In this document: positions 9,201 to 20,420 of the stretch, piece after piece
Layout of the letters: each line of letters starts with the position of its first letter
How positions within the stretch are numbered: position 1 is the first letter of the stretch
Assembly: GCA_028693445.1 (NCBI GenBank)
Contig: JAQUVI010000001.1
Span: forward strand, 186,001-250,000
From: Candidatus Absconditabacteria bacterium
GTDB lineage: Bacteria > Patescibacteriota > Gracilibacteria > Absconditabacterales > Absconditicoccaceae
Direction of reading: 5' to 3'
DNA: 64,000 nucleotides
Translations under genes and position numbers: made by a program
Notes under the pieces: generated by a model
Told to the model about the DNA's origin: nothing
Databases searched by the model: none
The model's input: the letters and a program-made list of their open reading frames with translations, nothing else

Positions 9201-12200
9201 AAAAATGAATTGATTTTAGGTGAGTTGTTCTCGATCGAAACGCAAATCCAAAAAAGGATTCCAAAGTAGAAATCAAAATTATCAAAAGAGATCGACAAGC
9301 TGTCAAAAAACAATCAGTAAACGGAATATTTTTTACCGATTACGAACTCAAGGAAACAGAAGTAGATAGTTTTACGCTTACTAGTGATAATGGATGAGAA
9401 ATTCAAAAAAATATACAACTCAAGAAATGAGGACAATATCTTGTAGAGGCTAGATATATTTGATCAGACAAAAGAAACTTTATCTCTAATCAAGAAGTGT
9501 ATGTAGATAATAATGAATATATGGTGCGAAATAATGACAATAATAGCGTAACTTCTTTGATGGCTGAGTCAGTAAAACTCAATATAGGAGAGACGCAAAC
9601 ATTTACTGTGCAATCGCCAGTAAACCAAGGGAAAATCTTTGTTTCAATAGAAAAAGATGACGGGATTTTGGATTATCGAGTGCAAGAAATTGATTCGTAT
9701 TCTCCCAAAATTATAGTTCCTATCAAAGAAAGTTATTACCCAAATATCTATACAAAAGTATTTTTACTTGGACAGTCCCGTCTACCAGACGGGCAGGGTT
9801 CTTGAGATTTGCCTGTTTATAAAAGAGCACTTTGAATTACCAAAGTTGATACAAATTACAAAAAAGTAAATATCCAAATCGACACAGACAAAAAACTTTA
9901 CAAGCCAGGAGAAAAAATCAGCATAACTGCCAAAATTACCGATGAAAACCAAAAGCCTATCGCAAATGCCAATGCAAGTATAGCAGTTGTCGACCAAAGT
10001 GTCCTTGCTCTCAAAGGAAACCCTCAAAAAAATCCATACGCATTTTTCTTTGATATGAAAAGATATTTATGAGTAAATACATATTTATCACTTTGGAATC
10101 TCATAGAAAAATTGGAAATTAAAGATCCAACAGATGGATCAAAGTGATGAGATGGAGAATTGACTAAATGATGAAACTCCAAAAAGAAAAGATGAATTTT
10201 CAAAGATACAGCTTTTTGGACAGCAAATCTTATTAGCGATAAAAACGGAATTATACAAGTTGTGACAGATGCTCTGCCAGACAATCTTACAACTTGGAAT
10301 ATAGAAATATTGGCAAACACAAGTCCAGAAACCAAAATTTGAGTATCTCAAACAACTATTATGACCAACAAAGATTTGATGATTCAAGAAAATTTACCAC
10401 AGGTTTTTGGTGCTGGAGATACTATAGTTCTAAAACCCCTTGTTATCAATAAAACTGGTAAACCAGCAAAAATCGAAGTTAGTCTAAAAGCTACGTTTAC
10501 AAAAATTCAAAAACCAATCCAAACAATAGAATTACAAGATTGAGAATCCAAAACTCTTGATTTTGAAATTACGGTAGATGAATTAAACGATTTAAACAAA
10601 CAAATAAGTCAGATTGAAATTTCTGCAAAAGATTCTTTATCATCGGCACAAGATGCTGTACAAAAATACGTACAGATTGTTCCAACAAGTACATTGGAAA
10701 CAGTTACAACTATCGGTAAATGATCTGATAAACCAGAAAAAGAAACAATAAATCTTGATTGAATAGCAAATTATCCAGGGAAATTAAATATCACTTATTC
10801 ACCAAGTCTGATGTGAAATATTTTGCAAAGTGTTTCATTTTTGTCTGACTATCCATATTGATGTTTGGAGCAAAAATCTTCCAAAATAATTCCTATAGCA
10901 TTGCTCAAAAAACTTCACAACAAACTAAACGAGTCTTATGATCTCAAAAAAATCAAAACCCAACGTCGAGAATGATCTGATGAATGAATGGCTGAGGTTT
11001 CTTTGGATCAGGTGATTCAAGAATTTATAACAGAATTGCCAAGTTTCCAAAATAGAGATTGATGAATGGTGTATCGAGCTGACTCCAAAGATAAATCACC
11101 AAGTAATATGCGAGTAACAAGTTATCTTCTTTCTACTATCTGATATCTACAAGAAATATGATATCAAATCCCAGCAAAAGTTATTTCAGATATGAGGTCA
11201 TATTTGCAAACAGAGCGATATCACAACAAAATGCCAAATTGCCAAACATTTTGTGAATATGATCTTGGCACAAGAATTATGGTTATAGATGCTTTGGCTA
11301 ATCAAAGTAAAAATGAATATCTTCCTTACAAAATGCGAACCTTGCTCAAAGAAACCAAAACCAAAGAACTTGATCAACGCAAAGATTTGTTGTTATCTCA
11401 AGCTCTAATGCTTGCAAAATTATCGCAAAACACAAATCTTTCCAAAAAGGAACAAGACGGAGTTTTGGAAGATGCAAAGAAAATTTTGCAAAAAGTACAA
11501 AACAATGATCTTGTAGTAAATCCAAGAGATGCATATATTGGTAAAGAAGCTTACACAAATAGAATAAAACAGACTTCGCAAATGATAGAGGCAATATTTA
11601 TGCTAGACAAATCTTATGCGACTCAACAAGAACAAACAACAGAAATGATGATAAAATGGCTTGCAGGTCAAAAAAAACGATGATGATTTGGTTCTACAAC
11701 AGATACTATTTTGGTGATGAAAGCAATGATTTCTTATCTTGAATTTTCTCCAATTCCACAAAAAACTCGTATTGCAAAACTAGTCCTAGATGACAAAGTA
11801 GTTCACCAAGATACATTGAAAGCAAAAGATAAATTTACGATTTATAGCAAAACTTTCGATTTTTCTGAGTTAAGTAAAAAAAATACCTTTGCTTTACAAG
11901 TAGAAACTTGATCAGTTTATTATGATCTAACTCTTTCTTATTATCTTCCAAGTCAAGAAATTTTGGAAAGGGATGAATGATTTGCAATCAAAAGAACTTA
12001 TTATGATTATCAAGAATATCTCAAAATCCAAACTTTAAAATCCCAAGAACAAGAAGAATATAGAAAATGAAAAATAAGTTATACAGATCTCAAATATCCC
12101 AAAAATATTACATCATATCTTGTTCCAGTTAAACAAGCCAAAGTAGGGCAACTATTAATCGTTGATAATCAAATTATATCTTCCGAAACAAGAGATCAAG

Positions 12201-12613
12201 TTGTGTTCGAATGATTTTTACCAGCTTGAGTAGATGCTGTAAATACTTCTTTGGCAACAAGCCAAAAATTAAATCTCCAAAACGATTCTTCAAAATCAAA
12301 TTGATATGGTTACGGATACGATAATTATTACGGAGAAAAATATTTTGATTACGTCGTTGAAGAAAAAAATCCATTGGCAGAAAATTGACTTACACAAATC
12401 AATACTGATGGAAACCTATTTGAAAGAGTAGAATTTAGAGTAGATCGTGTCATGGCTTACTCAGAGAAGCTTGAACCTGGAATCCACAATTTTATATATG
12501 CAATAAGAGCTGGATATTCTGGTCAATTTGGGATAAATCCAACAATGATAAGCCAAATGTATAGTCCAGAAGTGTTTTGAAGAACAGCATGACAAATATT
12601 TAAAATATACTAA
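6257..12613 (+). CDS. Bacterial alpha-2-macroglobulin with thioester motif
   Basis: 2118 residues when TGA is Gly; the standard code splits it into many pieces. A single N-terminal membrane helix (about residues 11-33) exposes the rest outside. Macroglobulin-like beta domains follow, including FYTDRPIYKPGDKVYYKG near residue 735, the typical MG start in this family. The thioester motif YGCLEQ has its cysteine at residue 1536 (codon 10862-10864), in a helical complement-like domain that continues with GGMVY-x-ADSK. There x is CGA at 11075-11077, where relatives have Trp. Bacterial A2M trap foreign proteases at the cell surface and are commonly paired with PBP1C, which follows here. A palindrome at 9777-9793 is read in frame as part of SRLPDGQGS. 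Confidence 0.9.
9777..9793. repeat. Perfect GC-rich palindrome embedded in the A2M reading frame
   Basis: CCCGTCTACCAGACGGG, a 7-bp stem with a three-base loop, followed by CAGGG. It is far more GC-rich than the surrounding gene and encodes SRLPDGQGS in frame. Confidence 0.6.
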
Positions 12614-12674
12614 AAATTAAATAGAATCAGATTCTTTTTGTATATTATTTTGCTATTTTTTACACAAATAATTT

Positions 12675-14726
12675 ATGTTAAAATCAAGATCAAAGAAAAA
12701 ATATCTTATTTGGATAACAACACTAATTTTTCTATTGTCGGTTTTGTTTATTCCACGAATTCCTTTGCCAAAAATCCCAAATTCAACTCGTATTTTTGAC
12801 AAAAATGGAATACAAATTTGAGAAATTCTAGCAGAAAATGCATATAGACACATTCCAGTAAAGCTAGACAATGTGCCTAATTTTCTCAAAGATTCAATCA
12901 TAGCAATAGAGGATCAGCGTTTTTACAAACATCAATGAATAGATTTTGTAGCTATTGCTAGGGCTTTTAGAAACAATATAGAAAGATGATCAACTACACA
13001 ATGAGCTTCTACAATCACAACACAACTTATCAGAAACGTCTATCGACTCAATAAACCTAGGACAATTGCTAGGAAAATTGCAGAATTTGTTTTGGCTTTT
13101 TTGTTGGAATCCCAGCAAAGTAAAGAAAAAATATTGGAATCATATTTGGGTGTTATAAATTTTTGATACATGAATTTTGGAGTAGAAAGCGCAGCAGATT
13201 TTTATTTTGGAAAGTCTGTAAATCAGCTTACAATGGCTGAAATTATAGCACTTATTACTATTCCAAAAAATCCAAGAAAATACAATCCCTACACAAATTA
13301 CGAATCTTTCAAAGAAAGATTTGATCTAATTTTGCTTCTTTTGCAAAGAAAACAACTAATAAGCCAAGATGAATCAGAACACATCAAACAAGAACGTCTC
13401 TTGTGGAAAGAAAATAATTCTTCCAAGTTGCCTTATATTCAAGACACTGTTGCAAATATTCTAATGCCTCCAAAATCTTTGATTGATCAATGAAAACTAG
13501 AAACAACCATTGATTTTTATCTTAGCAAAAAAATTGAAAAATTGGCAAATGCTACAATAAGGCAACTTGCCTGGAAAAATGTTTCAGATGTGTGAGTTCT
13601 CCTCGTAGATAGAAAAACAAATGAGATAAGGGTTTTGATTTGAGGAAGCTCTTATTATAATTCATGAGGTCAGGTAAACTCAGTTTTTACCAACAATCAA
13701 CCATGATCAACAATCAAACCATTTACTTATCTTTTAGCATTCAAAGATTTGTGATGGACGCCAGAAACAACAATTTTGGATCTTCCTGTACAATATAAAA
13801 CCAAAGAAAATTACACCTATACACCACAAAACTTTTCTTTGAGATTTAAGTGACCAGTTAGTGTTGCGACAGCTCTTGCAGAAAGTTTAAACGTGCCGGC
13901 AGTTAAAACTGCAAATGAAATATGAACAGAAAAACTTCTCAAATTCCTAAGAGATGATTTGCGTATTACAGCACTCAAAAAATCTTCTGATTTTTATGGA
14001 TTAGCTTTGACGTTGGGAGTTGGAGATATGAGTTTATATCAGCTTACTAGAGCTTTTGGTGTTTTTTCCAATGATTGAGAAATTTGCGATCTCAAACTTT
14101 TTCCAAACCAAGAATCTTCTTGCAAAAAAGTTATTGACTCCAAATATACAGATATGATAGAAAAAATTCTTGGTAGTAGATTTTTAAGATTTCCCGCTTT
14201 TCCTATGCTCTCAAATTTGGACTTCGAAGATCGTTTCGTAGTACTCAAAAGCGGTACTTCCAGAAAATTTTCTGATAATCGAATTGTCGGATATACAGAG
14301 AATTTTTTGATAGGAGTCTGGGTTTGAAACAAGGATGGTTCTCCTATGAAATGAGTCAGTTGAGCCAGCGGAGCTGGAGATCTTTTCAAAAAAATAGTCG
14401 AAGAAACAGAACCCAAAACCCAAGGAAATCTCCAACAAAATATGATTTCATACGATCAAGAAGTACGACCATATGTTCAGATAACCAATCCTTTGGAAGG
14501 CAGTGTTTACAAAATATCAAATCAGATTCCTTTTGATTATCAATCCTTGGTTTTACAGTTTGCTACAAACATCAGTTACGATAGTTTTCAACGACAAATT
14601 AATTGAAAAAATATAGAAAAAACCTGGGATTTGGCCCCAGGAATTCACGTAATTTCACTTATATTGTCTTCTCAATGAGAACCCGTAGCCAAATCCCAGT
14701 CTCACATCACAGTAGAACTAGAATAA
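12675..14726 (+). CDS. pbpC: Penicillin-binding protein 1C (bifunctional peptidoglycan synthase)
   Basis: 683 residues. A membrane helix near residues 9-27 is followed by a glycosyltransferase (family 51) domain with AIEDQRFYKHQGID (77-90) and TTQGASTITTQLIRN. The transpeptidase domain has the catalytic Ser345 in GSTIKPF, SLN as the second motif, and KSGT starting at Lys525. A C-terminal beta domain (from about residue 600) is typical of PBP1C. It polymerises and crosslinks murein outside the membrane. The start is 61 bp after the A2M gene, reproducing the known A2M-pbpC pairing, and its stop touches the convergent rubrerythrin gene with no gap. Confidence 0.92.
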
Positions 14727-15311
14727 TTAATAAGTTTCACATTTTACAATAAAATATTCTTCTTCGTGGCCACAACTTGGGCAAACTTTTGGAGGATTTT
14801 TTCCTTTGTGAGTATGTCCGCATTTTGTACAAATCCATTCAACTTCTTCCTCTTTATTTCTAAGTGTTTCAGCTTTAAGTTGATCATATAATTTTTGATA
14901 TCTTTCAGCATGATGCATTTCAGCGTTCATAATAGCTTGGATTCTGGCTGCAACTTCTGGATATCATTCTTCGAGGGCAACTTCGGCAAACATAGGATAT
15001 AAGTCATCAAATTCGTGAGTTTCTCCAGCTACTGCGTAACCAAGATTTTCCAAAGTAGATCAAAGTTTCACAAAAACTTCCGTTTCTACGGGCTGGATTT
15101 CCATATCCAATCCTTCTTTTTCTTTGATAGCCAAAAACATTTTCATAAACCATTCTGCATGTTCCTTTTCTTGTTCAGCAGTTTCCAAGAAAATGTTTGA
15201 AATCTGAAGATATCATTCTTTTCTCGCTTTGCTAGCAAACATAGTATAGCGGTTTCTAGCTTGTGATTCTCATACAAATCATTGAGCTAAATTGATAAGT
15301 GTTTTTTTCAT
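14727..15311 (-). CDS. Rubrerythrin
   Basis: 194 residues. The N-terminal four-helix di-iron domain shows FVGESQARNRYTMFASKA (11-28), the ExxH ligands in EQEKEHAEWF, ETHEFDDLYP near 97, and AEMHHAERY. The C-terminal rubredoxin-like domain has CTKCGH and CPSCGH, four cysteines for one iron. The enzyme reduces hydrogen peroxide in anaerobes. Several TGA codons (in AQGFVGES, KEGYLQ, EEGYPE) are read as Gly. No SD motif. It is convergent with pbpC. Confidence 0.93.
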
Positions 15312-15339
15312 TATTATTTAGGTTAATTTATAAATCTAA

Positions 15340-15504
15340 TTATTTTGTATTTTCTATCTGAATTCATTCTTGTTCAAAATAATGATTACTCAAGAAACTT
15401 TCAAATTCTTCACCAATAGAATCTCTATATAAAATAGCAAAAACAAGTATAACCAAGAGAATTATAATTCTTTTGATAGAATTTTTCCTTTTCTGTTTGG
15501 TCAT
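15340..15504 (-). CDS. Small basic single-pass membrane protein, 54 residues
   Basis: The frame encodes a basic N-terminus (MTKQKRKNSIKR), a hydrophobic helix (IIILLVILVFAILY) and an acidic tail with one TGA-Gly (EQEGIQIENTK). This is a classic positive-inside small membrane protein layout. An overlapping frame on the same strand (about 15427-15624, starting MINIGKSISFGFLFF) is also open and hydrophobic, so the region may hold two overlapping small genes or one with a frameshift. Function unknown. Confidence 0.45.
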
Positions 15505-15671
15505 GAAAAACAAAAAAAATAAAAAATACAAAATTATGAGTAGTGATTTTTATCGAAAATCCAAGTCAAAATAAAGTAAAAAACAAAAAACCAAAAGATA
15601 TTGACTTTCCAATATTAATCATTATAAAGATTGGCCCATGCAACTAAGTATGGATAATAAAAGCTAAAAAA

Positions 15672-16091
15672 ATGGCAAAAAAATTTAAAAATTTTTTAGA
15701 AGCAAAAACAAAGCTTCTAGATATCACACAAAGATTACAAGCTTTTTGGGAAAAGGATGGGAAATGGCCCAAAAAGCCAACATTAAACAAGCTAACTATT
15801 TTATTAGATAGCTTCGTTGATGTTGTCAATATTGCTGAAAACTTGGCTAATGAAAAGGGGCAAAAAGATTTAGTCAAGCAAATACGTTCTTTCTTTGTTC
15901 CCGAAGAAGAACTTACAGTATTATTATTGATGATTGTAGCTGGGGAATCTGTTCCCGAAGAGGATTTTCCAAAGTATGGAAAAACTTTTGAGGCAATCAT
16001 GAAGCGATTTATTTCTGTTGAAAGTAGAAATAAACGTGAGGAGGAATTAAGAAATGATCTAAAAAAAATTGAAGCAATTTTGCTTCAATAG
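15672..16091 (+). CDS. Hypothetical 139-residue cytosolic protein
   Basis: 139 residues, MAKKFKNFLEAKTKLLDITQ at the start, mainly helical, ending ...KKIEAILLQ at TAG. No signal peptide, membrane segment or domain I recognise. It uses only GGN codons for its few glycines and TGG for Trp, so it would also be read correctly in the standard code. A strong terminator follows 22 bp after the stop. Function unknown. Confidence 0.65.
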   Translation: MAKKFKNFLEAKTKLLDITQRLQAFWEKDGKWPKKPTLNKLTILLDSFVDVVNIAENLANEKGQKDLVKQIRSFFVPEEELTVLLLMIVAGESVPEEDFPKYGKTFEAIMKRFISVESRNKREEELRNDLKKIEAILLQ

Positions 16092-16113
16092 TAACCAAAC
16101 CAGAAATTAAGTT

Positions 16114-16141
16114 AAGCGCGAAGTTTTCTTCGCGCTTTTCT
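16114..16141. terminator. Strong intrinsic terminator
   Basis: AAGCGCGAAG (16114-16123), loop TTTT, CTTCGCGCTT (16128-16137), then TTC. It lies between the convergent 139-residue gene and the glycosyl-phosphate transferase gene. Confidence 0.8.
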
Positions 16142-16166
16142 CGTTATCCTTGCTTCCGCATTGTTT

Positions 16167-17249
16167 TTAATTATTTTTTTCCAATTTCAATCCACACGGT
16201 AATTTCTTAACCAAAAAAAGATAGTAGTTCACACCAAAAAATACAATAGCCATAATCAAAAATATTCAGATTTTATTTATTCTATTGGCCTCTTGCATCA
16301 ACATCAATATCATCATAATCAACGAAAATATCCACACAAACGCTCTAATTTCTTTTCTATTCCAACCAAGACCGAGTAATCTATGATGAAGATGAGTATA
16401 ATCACCTTTGAGCGGTGATTTTTTCATGACAAAAATTCTATAAAATCCTACCCAGATTGCATCAAAAATCACAAGAGATAATACTACAACAATTGTTCCA
16501 ATTTTGGCTCATCATGCCACAGATAAATACGCAAGACTAAATCCAAAAAACATAATTCCCACATCTCTCAGCAATGCTAACGGTTTATACTCCACTATCG
16601 TGGAAACCAAACTCAAGGCGAACAGTACCAAACTCAGATTTTCCACCAAATGCAAGGTCACCAGGTTCGCCTCCGTAAACACTGTAAAATGTTGAAATAC
16701 CACATATTTAATCAACAAAAATATAGTCAAAAATCCTACACTAGAGACTCAACTTGCCTGCGCATAAATCCCATCAAACCAGTTGATTGCATTGATACAC
16801 AAGATTGACCAGATAACAAAAAACAGGGCGAAAAACCATTGTGGCATCATCCAACTCCACGATCCGATAAGGATTTCTTGTCTTTGAAACCCTCAGATAT
16901 AAACAGCTAAAACTGCCCCCAAAATATGTGACAACAATCTCACCCATGATGGTAAAGAAAATTTTATTTTATCAATATATCTCAGTTCGTCCAATAATTG
17001 TACAAGCACAATTGGGAAGCTTCCTATCATCAATCCCCAAAACAGATTATTTCCCAGATATTCTGGAAACAAGACCGCTACAATCCCAAAAAATCCTAAA
17101 TAAACAAAAACACCCAAGATTGTTGGTACTGGTTTTCTTGTATTTTTGAGATCATTTCCAGGTTTATCCAAGACTCCTAATTTTCTAAACACCCACATTC
17201 ATAGCAAGCTTATCGCTACTGCACATATCAATGAAAATAGTAAATTCAT
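16167..17249 (-). CDS. WecA/TagO/MraY-family sugar-phosphate transferase
   Basis: 360 residues with about ten hydrophobic helices. Cytoplasmic-loop motifs are present: VLDKPGNDLKNTRKPVPT (KP motif after helix 1), INAINWFDGIYA (NxxNxxDG), and the HHRLLGLGW motif near residue 290. Members transfer an amino-sugar-1-phosphate from UDP-sugar to undecaprenyl phosphate, starting teichoic-acid, O-antigen or murein precursor synthesis. The HHRLL motif favours the WecA/TagO side over MraY. Several glycines are TGA. The O-antigen-ligase-like gene at 51776 and the GT2 at 53299 could belong to the same surface-polysaccharide route. Confidence 0.88.
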
Positions 17250-17401
17250 TAAATCTGATGATAAGATAAAGAGAATATTATTTCTTATATATAGTTTTGT
17301 TTTTTCTTTTCCAATGGATTATCAAAATAAATACTATATTATGATAATTTTAAAAAGATAAATACATGAAATTTTATATAAACACATGTTTTTCATGGAA
17401 T

Positions 17402-17593
17402 TTATTTTATATCATTTACTTTTTTAATTTCTTTTTCTATACTTTTTAATCAATCATAAATAATCTTATATATTTCTTCTATTTGTTTGTCATTGCAATC
17501 ATATATGTTTTTTTCAAAATTTATATCATTAGATAAGCCCAACTTTTTCGAATAGAATAATATTTCTTGTATAGCCTTTTCTCTATCTATCAT
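17402..17593 (-). CDS. Hypothetical 63-residue helical protein
   Basis: 63 residues, MIDREKAIQEILFYSKKLGL..., charged and helical, with one TGA-Gly (IYDGLKS). It begins 19 bp after the stop of the 771-residue gene on the same strand and probably closes that operon. No recognisable family. Confidence 0.55.
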
Positions 17594-17612
17594 TGTACAT
17601 TTTTTTTATTAG

Positions 17613-19928
17613 TTAAAACTTTTTTGTAAAAGATACTCATACATTATTAGAGGATCCCAGTGGTGTTTTGTTCTTGTCATATCACATGCTAATTCACCAA
17701 TTATTTTGCATATTTTCCAATATTATTTTTGCAGTAATTCAATAGTCTGTGAAAGATTGGTCATTTCGTGTTTGTCTTTCTATTTCATAATTAACTAATC
17801 AGATTAATTTATATGTATTGTCAACTTTATATTGAGATTCGATTCCAACGGTTGCTTTGTCTATATTAAAATATTTCTCATATTTTGCTGCTCATTCAAG
17901 AGACAGATCTTCTGAAAATTTTCCTCCTCAATATATATCCGCATAATATCAGGCTGTTTGTATTCCAAAATTTTGAAATTGAGATGGCGTTGTGACCTCT
18001 GTAGTTATACCAGCATTTGCTCATATTTCTCATGTTTTTCAAATTGGTTTTGAAGAAGATAGTCATATAACTGCGTTTGATCTTATGTGTGGTGCTCCTG
18101 GTCAATAATTAATTCTTTTGCCTATAGCTTTCTCTTCAAATTGATTTTCAAGTAAATCACTACCAAGATATTTGTGTGTACTAAAAATAGGCATAGTCAT
18201 GTCGGCATTCAAGCTTGCTTTTCCTTTAATTTTCAAATCTCATATAGAAAATCTAGAATTTGGTCAAACAATTAATTTATCTCGATTTGCTGTACCTCAT
18301 GCAAGGAGATTAACTCAATGAGAGTTATTTGTAGAAAATTCTGTTAATCCGACTCTTCCATGCAGTTTTGGTCATCCTGCTCCAAATTTAAATTGATTTA
18401 ATGTTATTCATCAAACTATATCTGCCTTGAAGTCAAAAGTCTTTCAATTTCAAAAATTTTGATTTCTTGTTTCTCCAGGAAGCATACCACCCCTAAAAAA
18501 ATTAGAAACAGATTCTTCTAGCTGAGTATATGTTATTCAAATAAGCCTTCCATCATTATCTATTCTTGCTCAATTGAATCAATTAAATATTCAGTTTCTT
18601 TTTGCTAGATCCACAATATAATTAAACCTAGCTTCTTCAGGCGTTCTTCATTGAAAGACTTCTCAATCACCATTTACAGACGTTGATATAAAAAACATTT
18701 TAGTATTTGGATCTTGACTCATTATATAAGAATGATCAACTCAAACATAACACAAATCAACACTAGTCTGATATCATAATCTTTCCAATATTCTTGCTCA
18801 TAGTATTGCAAAATTTTTGCAAATATATTGATTCTGATTTTTTCATTCTAAAGTTGCCCGCATATCTTCTTCATCAGTAGTTGAATCTCAAGCAGCATTA
18901 AAAGATGAACGAACTCATTTTAAAAAGTTTTTTTGTATATTCAACATGTCCTGATTATAATGATTATTCTCAAAGATTGATTGCAAAACAGTTATTATAT
19001 TTATAGTTGTCTCAAAATCAGCTCATTCAAGTCAAGATATAAATTCATCATAAGATTTGAAATTAATTCAATATATTGGATCTCAGTTTTCATTTACCTC
19101 TTTTTTTATATCTCAAAGATAATTTATATATCTAAATATATCGCGACCTCCTAGTTCTAATAGACTATTTTCAGCTGATTTATATTCATTTCTTCGAAAT
19201 CTTAGCTGATCATTACACATATTTATATTTTCATTATACTGATTTATCATGGCTTGATAAGATAGTGCACTCATATGGTTGCCATCAGTATTGATGTATG
19301 TGTTTCTATCTCAATCTCGTCTTCGATTGTTTATAAAATCTTGTTTCTGTTTAGATCGATCATTAACCTCTTCGTTGTGATGATTGATTTTATTTAAAAT
19401 TTCATTTAGTTCTTTTTCTCGATCCATGTAACGTTCAATATTTGATTCAATATTACTAACCGCATCAACCAAGATTTTTCTCTCAAAAATTTGGTATTGA
19501 TTTCATTTTATTTCAACTCAGACAGTTGCTGTATTTTTTCCTTTTATTACATTGTCGATGTTCGCTCTAATTTCTTTTATAATTTCCTTTATTTTTTCTA
19601 TAGTTTTTTCTATAAATTCTTTTAGAATATCTGGTATATTTGATAGTAGTTCTCATATTTCAGCGCCTTTTTCTGAATCTGTTTCAAATGCTTTTTCTGC
19701 AACCAAAATTGAAAGGTATGTTCCAATGATTTTTTGTTGTTCTTGTTCTTCTAATTCGAAATTATTTATTTGTTTTATTAGGTTATTAGCACTTCATCGG
19801 TCTTTTAGTGCGTTATCGATTTCTTTTTGATAAGATAAATCTAACCCCTTTAATATATCAGGATATTTCTCAAATAATACGTCTTTTGCATTTTTAATCT
19901 CTTGATTTATATTTTCTATATTATTCAT
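17613..19928 (-). CDS. Large protein: coiled coil, transglutaminase-like core, beta-strand-rich C-terminus
   Basis: 771 residues. Residues 1-330 are long charged helices with no signal peptide. Residues 365-410 look like a transglutaminase/cysteine-protease core: QYICKNFAILGARILERLGY with Cys370, then VDHSYIMSQDP with His399 and Asp406. Residues 430-600 are Gly-rich beta segments. The last 130 residues are repeated amphipathic strands (YGGGKFSEDLSLEG..., LIGLVNYEIERQT..., NNVGVSFTKKF) ending in Phe, as in outer-membrane barrels. Dozens of glycines are TGA. The start codon overlaps the upstream stop by one base (TAATG). Function unknown; the domain calls are by eye. Confidence 0.6.
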
Positions 19929-20278
19929 TATATCAAAGATAATTTATCTAAAATATTTTCTACATCTTGCTTTTCTTCTTGCTGCAATATTTCAAGTTGT
20001 TTTATAAGCTTTTGATTTTTTATAAATTTGTCATTACCTTTATTTTTTTCTTGTAAGTAATCATAAACAAAATTTTCTATTAGTTCTTTGATTTTTTGTT
20101 TGTGATCATTTTCTATTTTTATAAGGCTTTCTTCTACAGATTTTATTGTATTTACAACAGAATCTATTTTATCTTCTCAGATATTTTCAGTAATATTCAA
20201 AAGATTGAACTTTATTGATTCTTCCAGTACTGGTAATTTTTTTATCATGTTTTTTAATATGTCTTTTTTGCTTTCCAT
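19928..20278 (-). CDS. Hypothetical coiled-coil protein, 116 residues
   Basis: 116 residues, MESKKDILKNMIKKLPVLEE at the start, long charged helices (IKSVEESLIKIENDHKQKIK), with a single Gly encoded by TGA (TENIGEDK). It is translationally coupled to the 771-residue protein (TAATG overlap) and is preceded by a consensus promoter 33-61 bp upstream. It probably works with the next gene, which begins with similar coiled coils. No known family. Confidence 0.6.
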
Positions 20279-20310
20279 CGATTTTTGAAATATAAAAATA
20301 GTCTGATTAA

Positions 20311-20339
20311 ATTATACTTATAATCACTCTTTTTGTCAA
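20311..20339 (-). promoter_or_regulatory. Consensus promoter for the coiled-coil/transglutaminase operon
   Basis: On the minus strand: perfect TTGACA (20339-20334), a 17-base spacer, perfect TATAAT (20316-20311). Confidence 0.8.
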
Positions 20340-20420
20340 ATTTTTCTTCAAATATTCTGTTTGCAAATGCCTCTCAAAACCTTACACTCTAGTCATTTAT
20401 ATGACTAATTTCTTTGTTGA

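Noticed and set aside
6257-12613. A2M as a decayed pseudogene with dozens of stops
   Set aside because: All internal stops are TGA. With TGA as Gly the frame is open for 2118 codons with an intact thioester motif.
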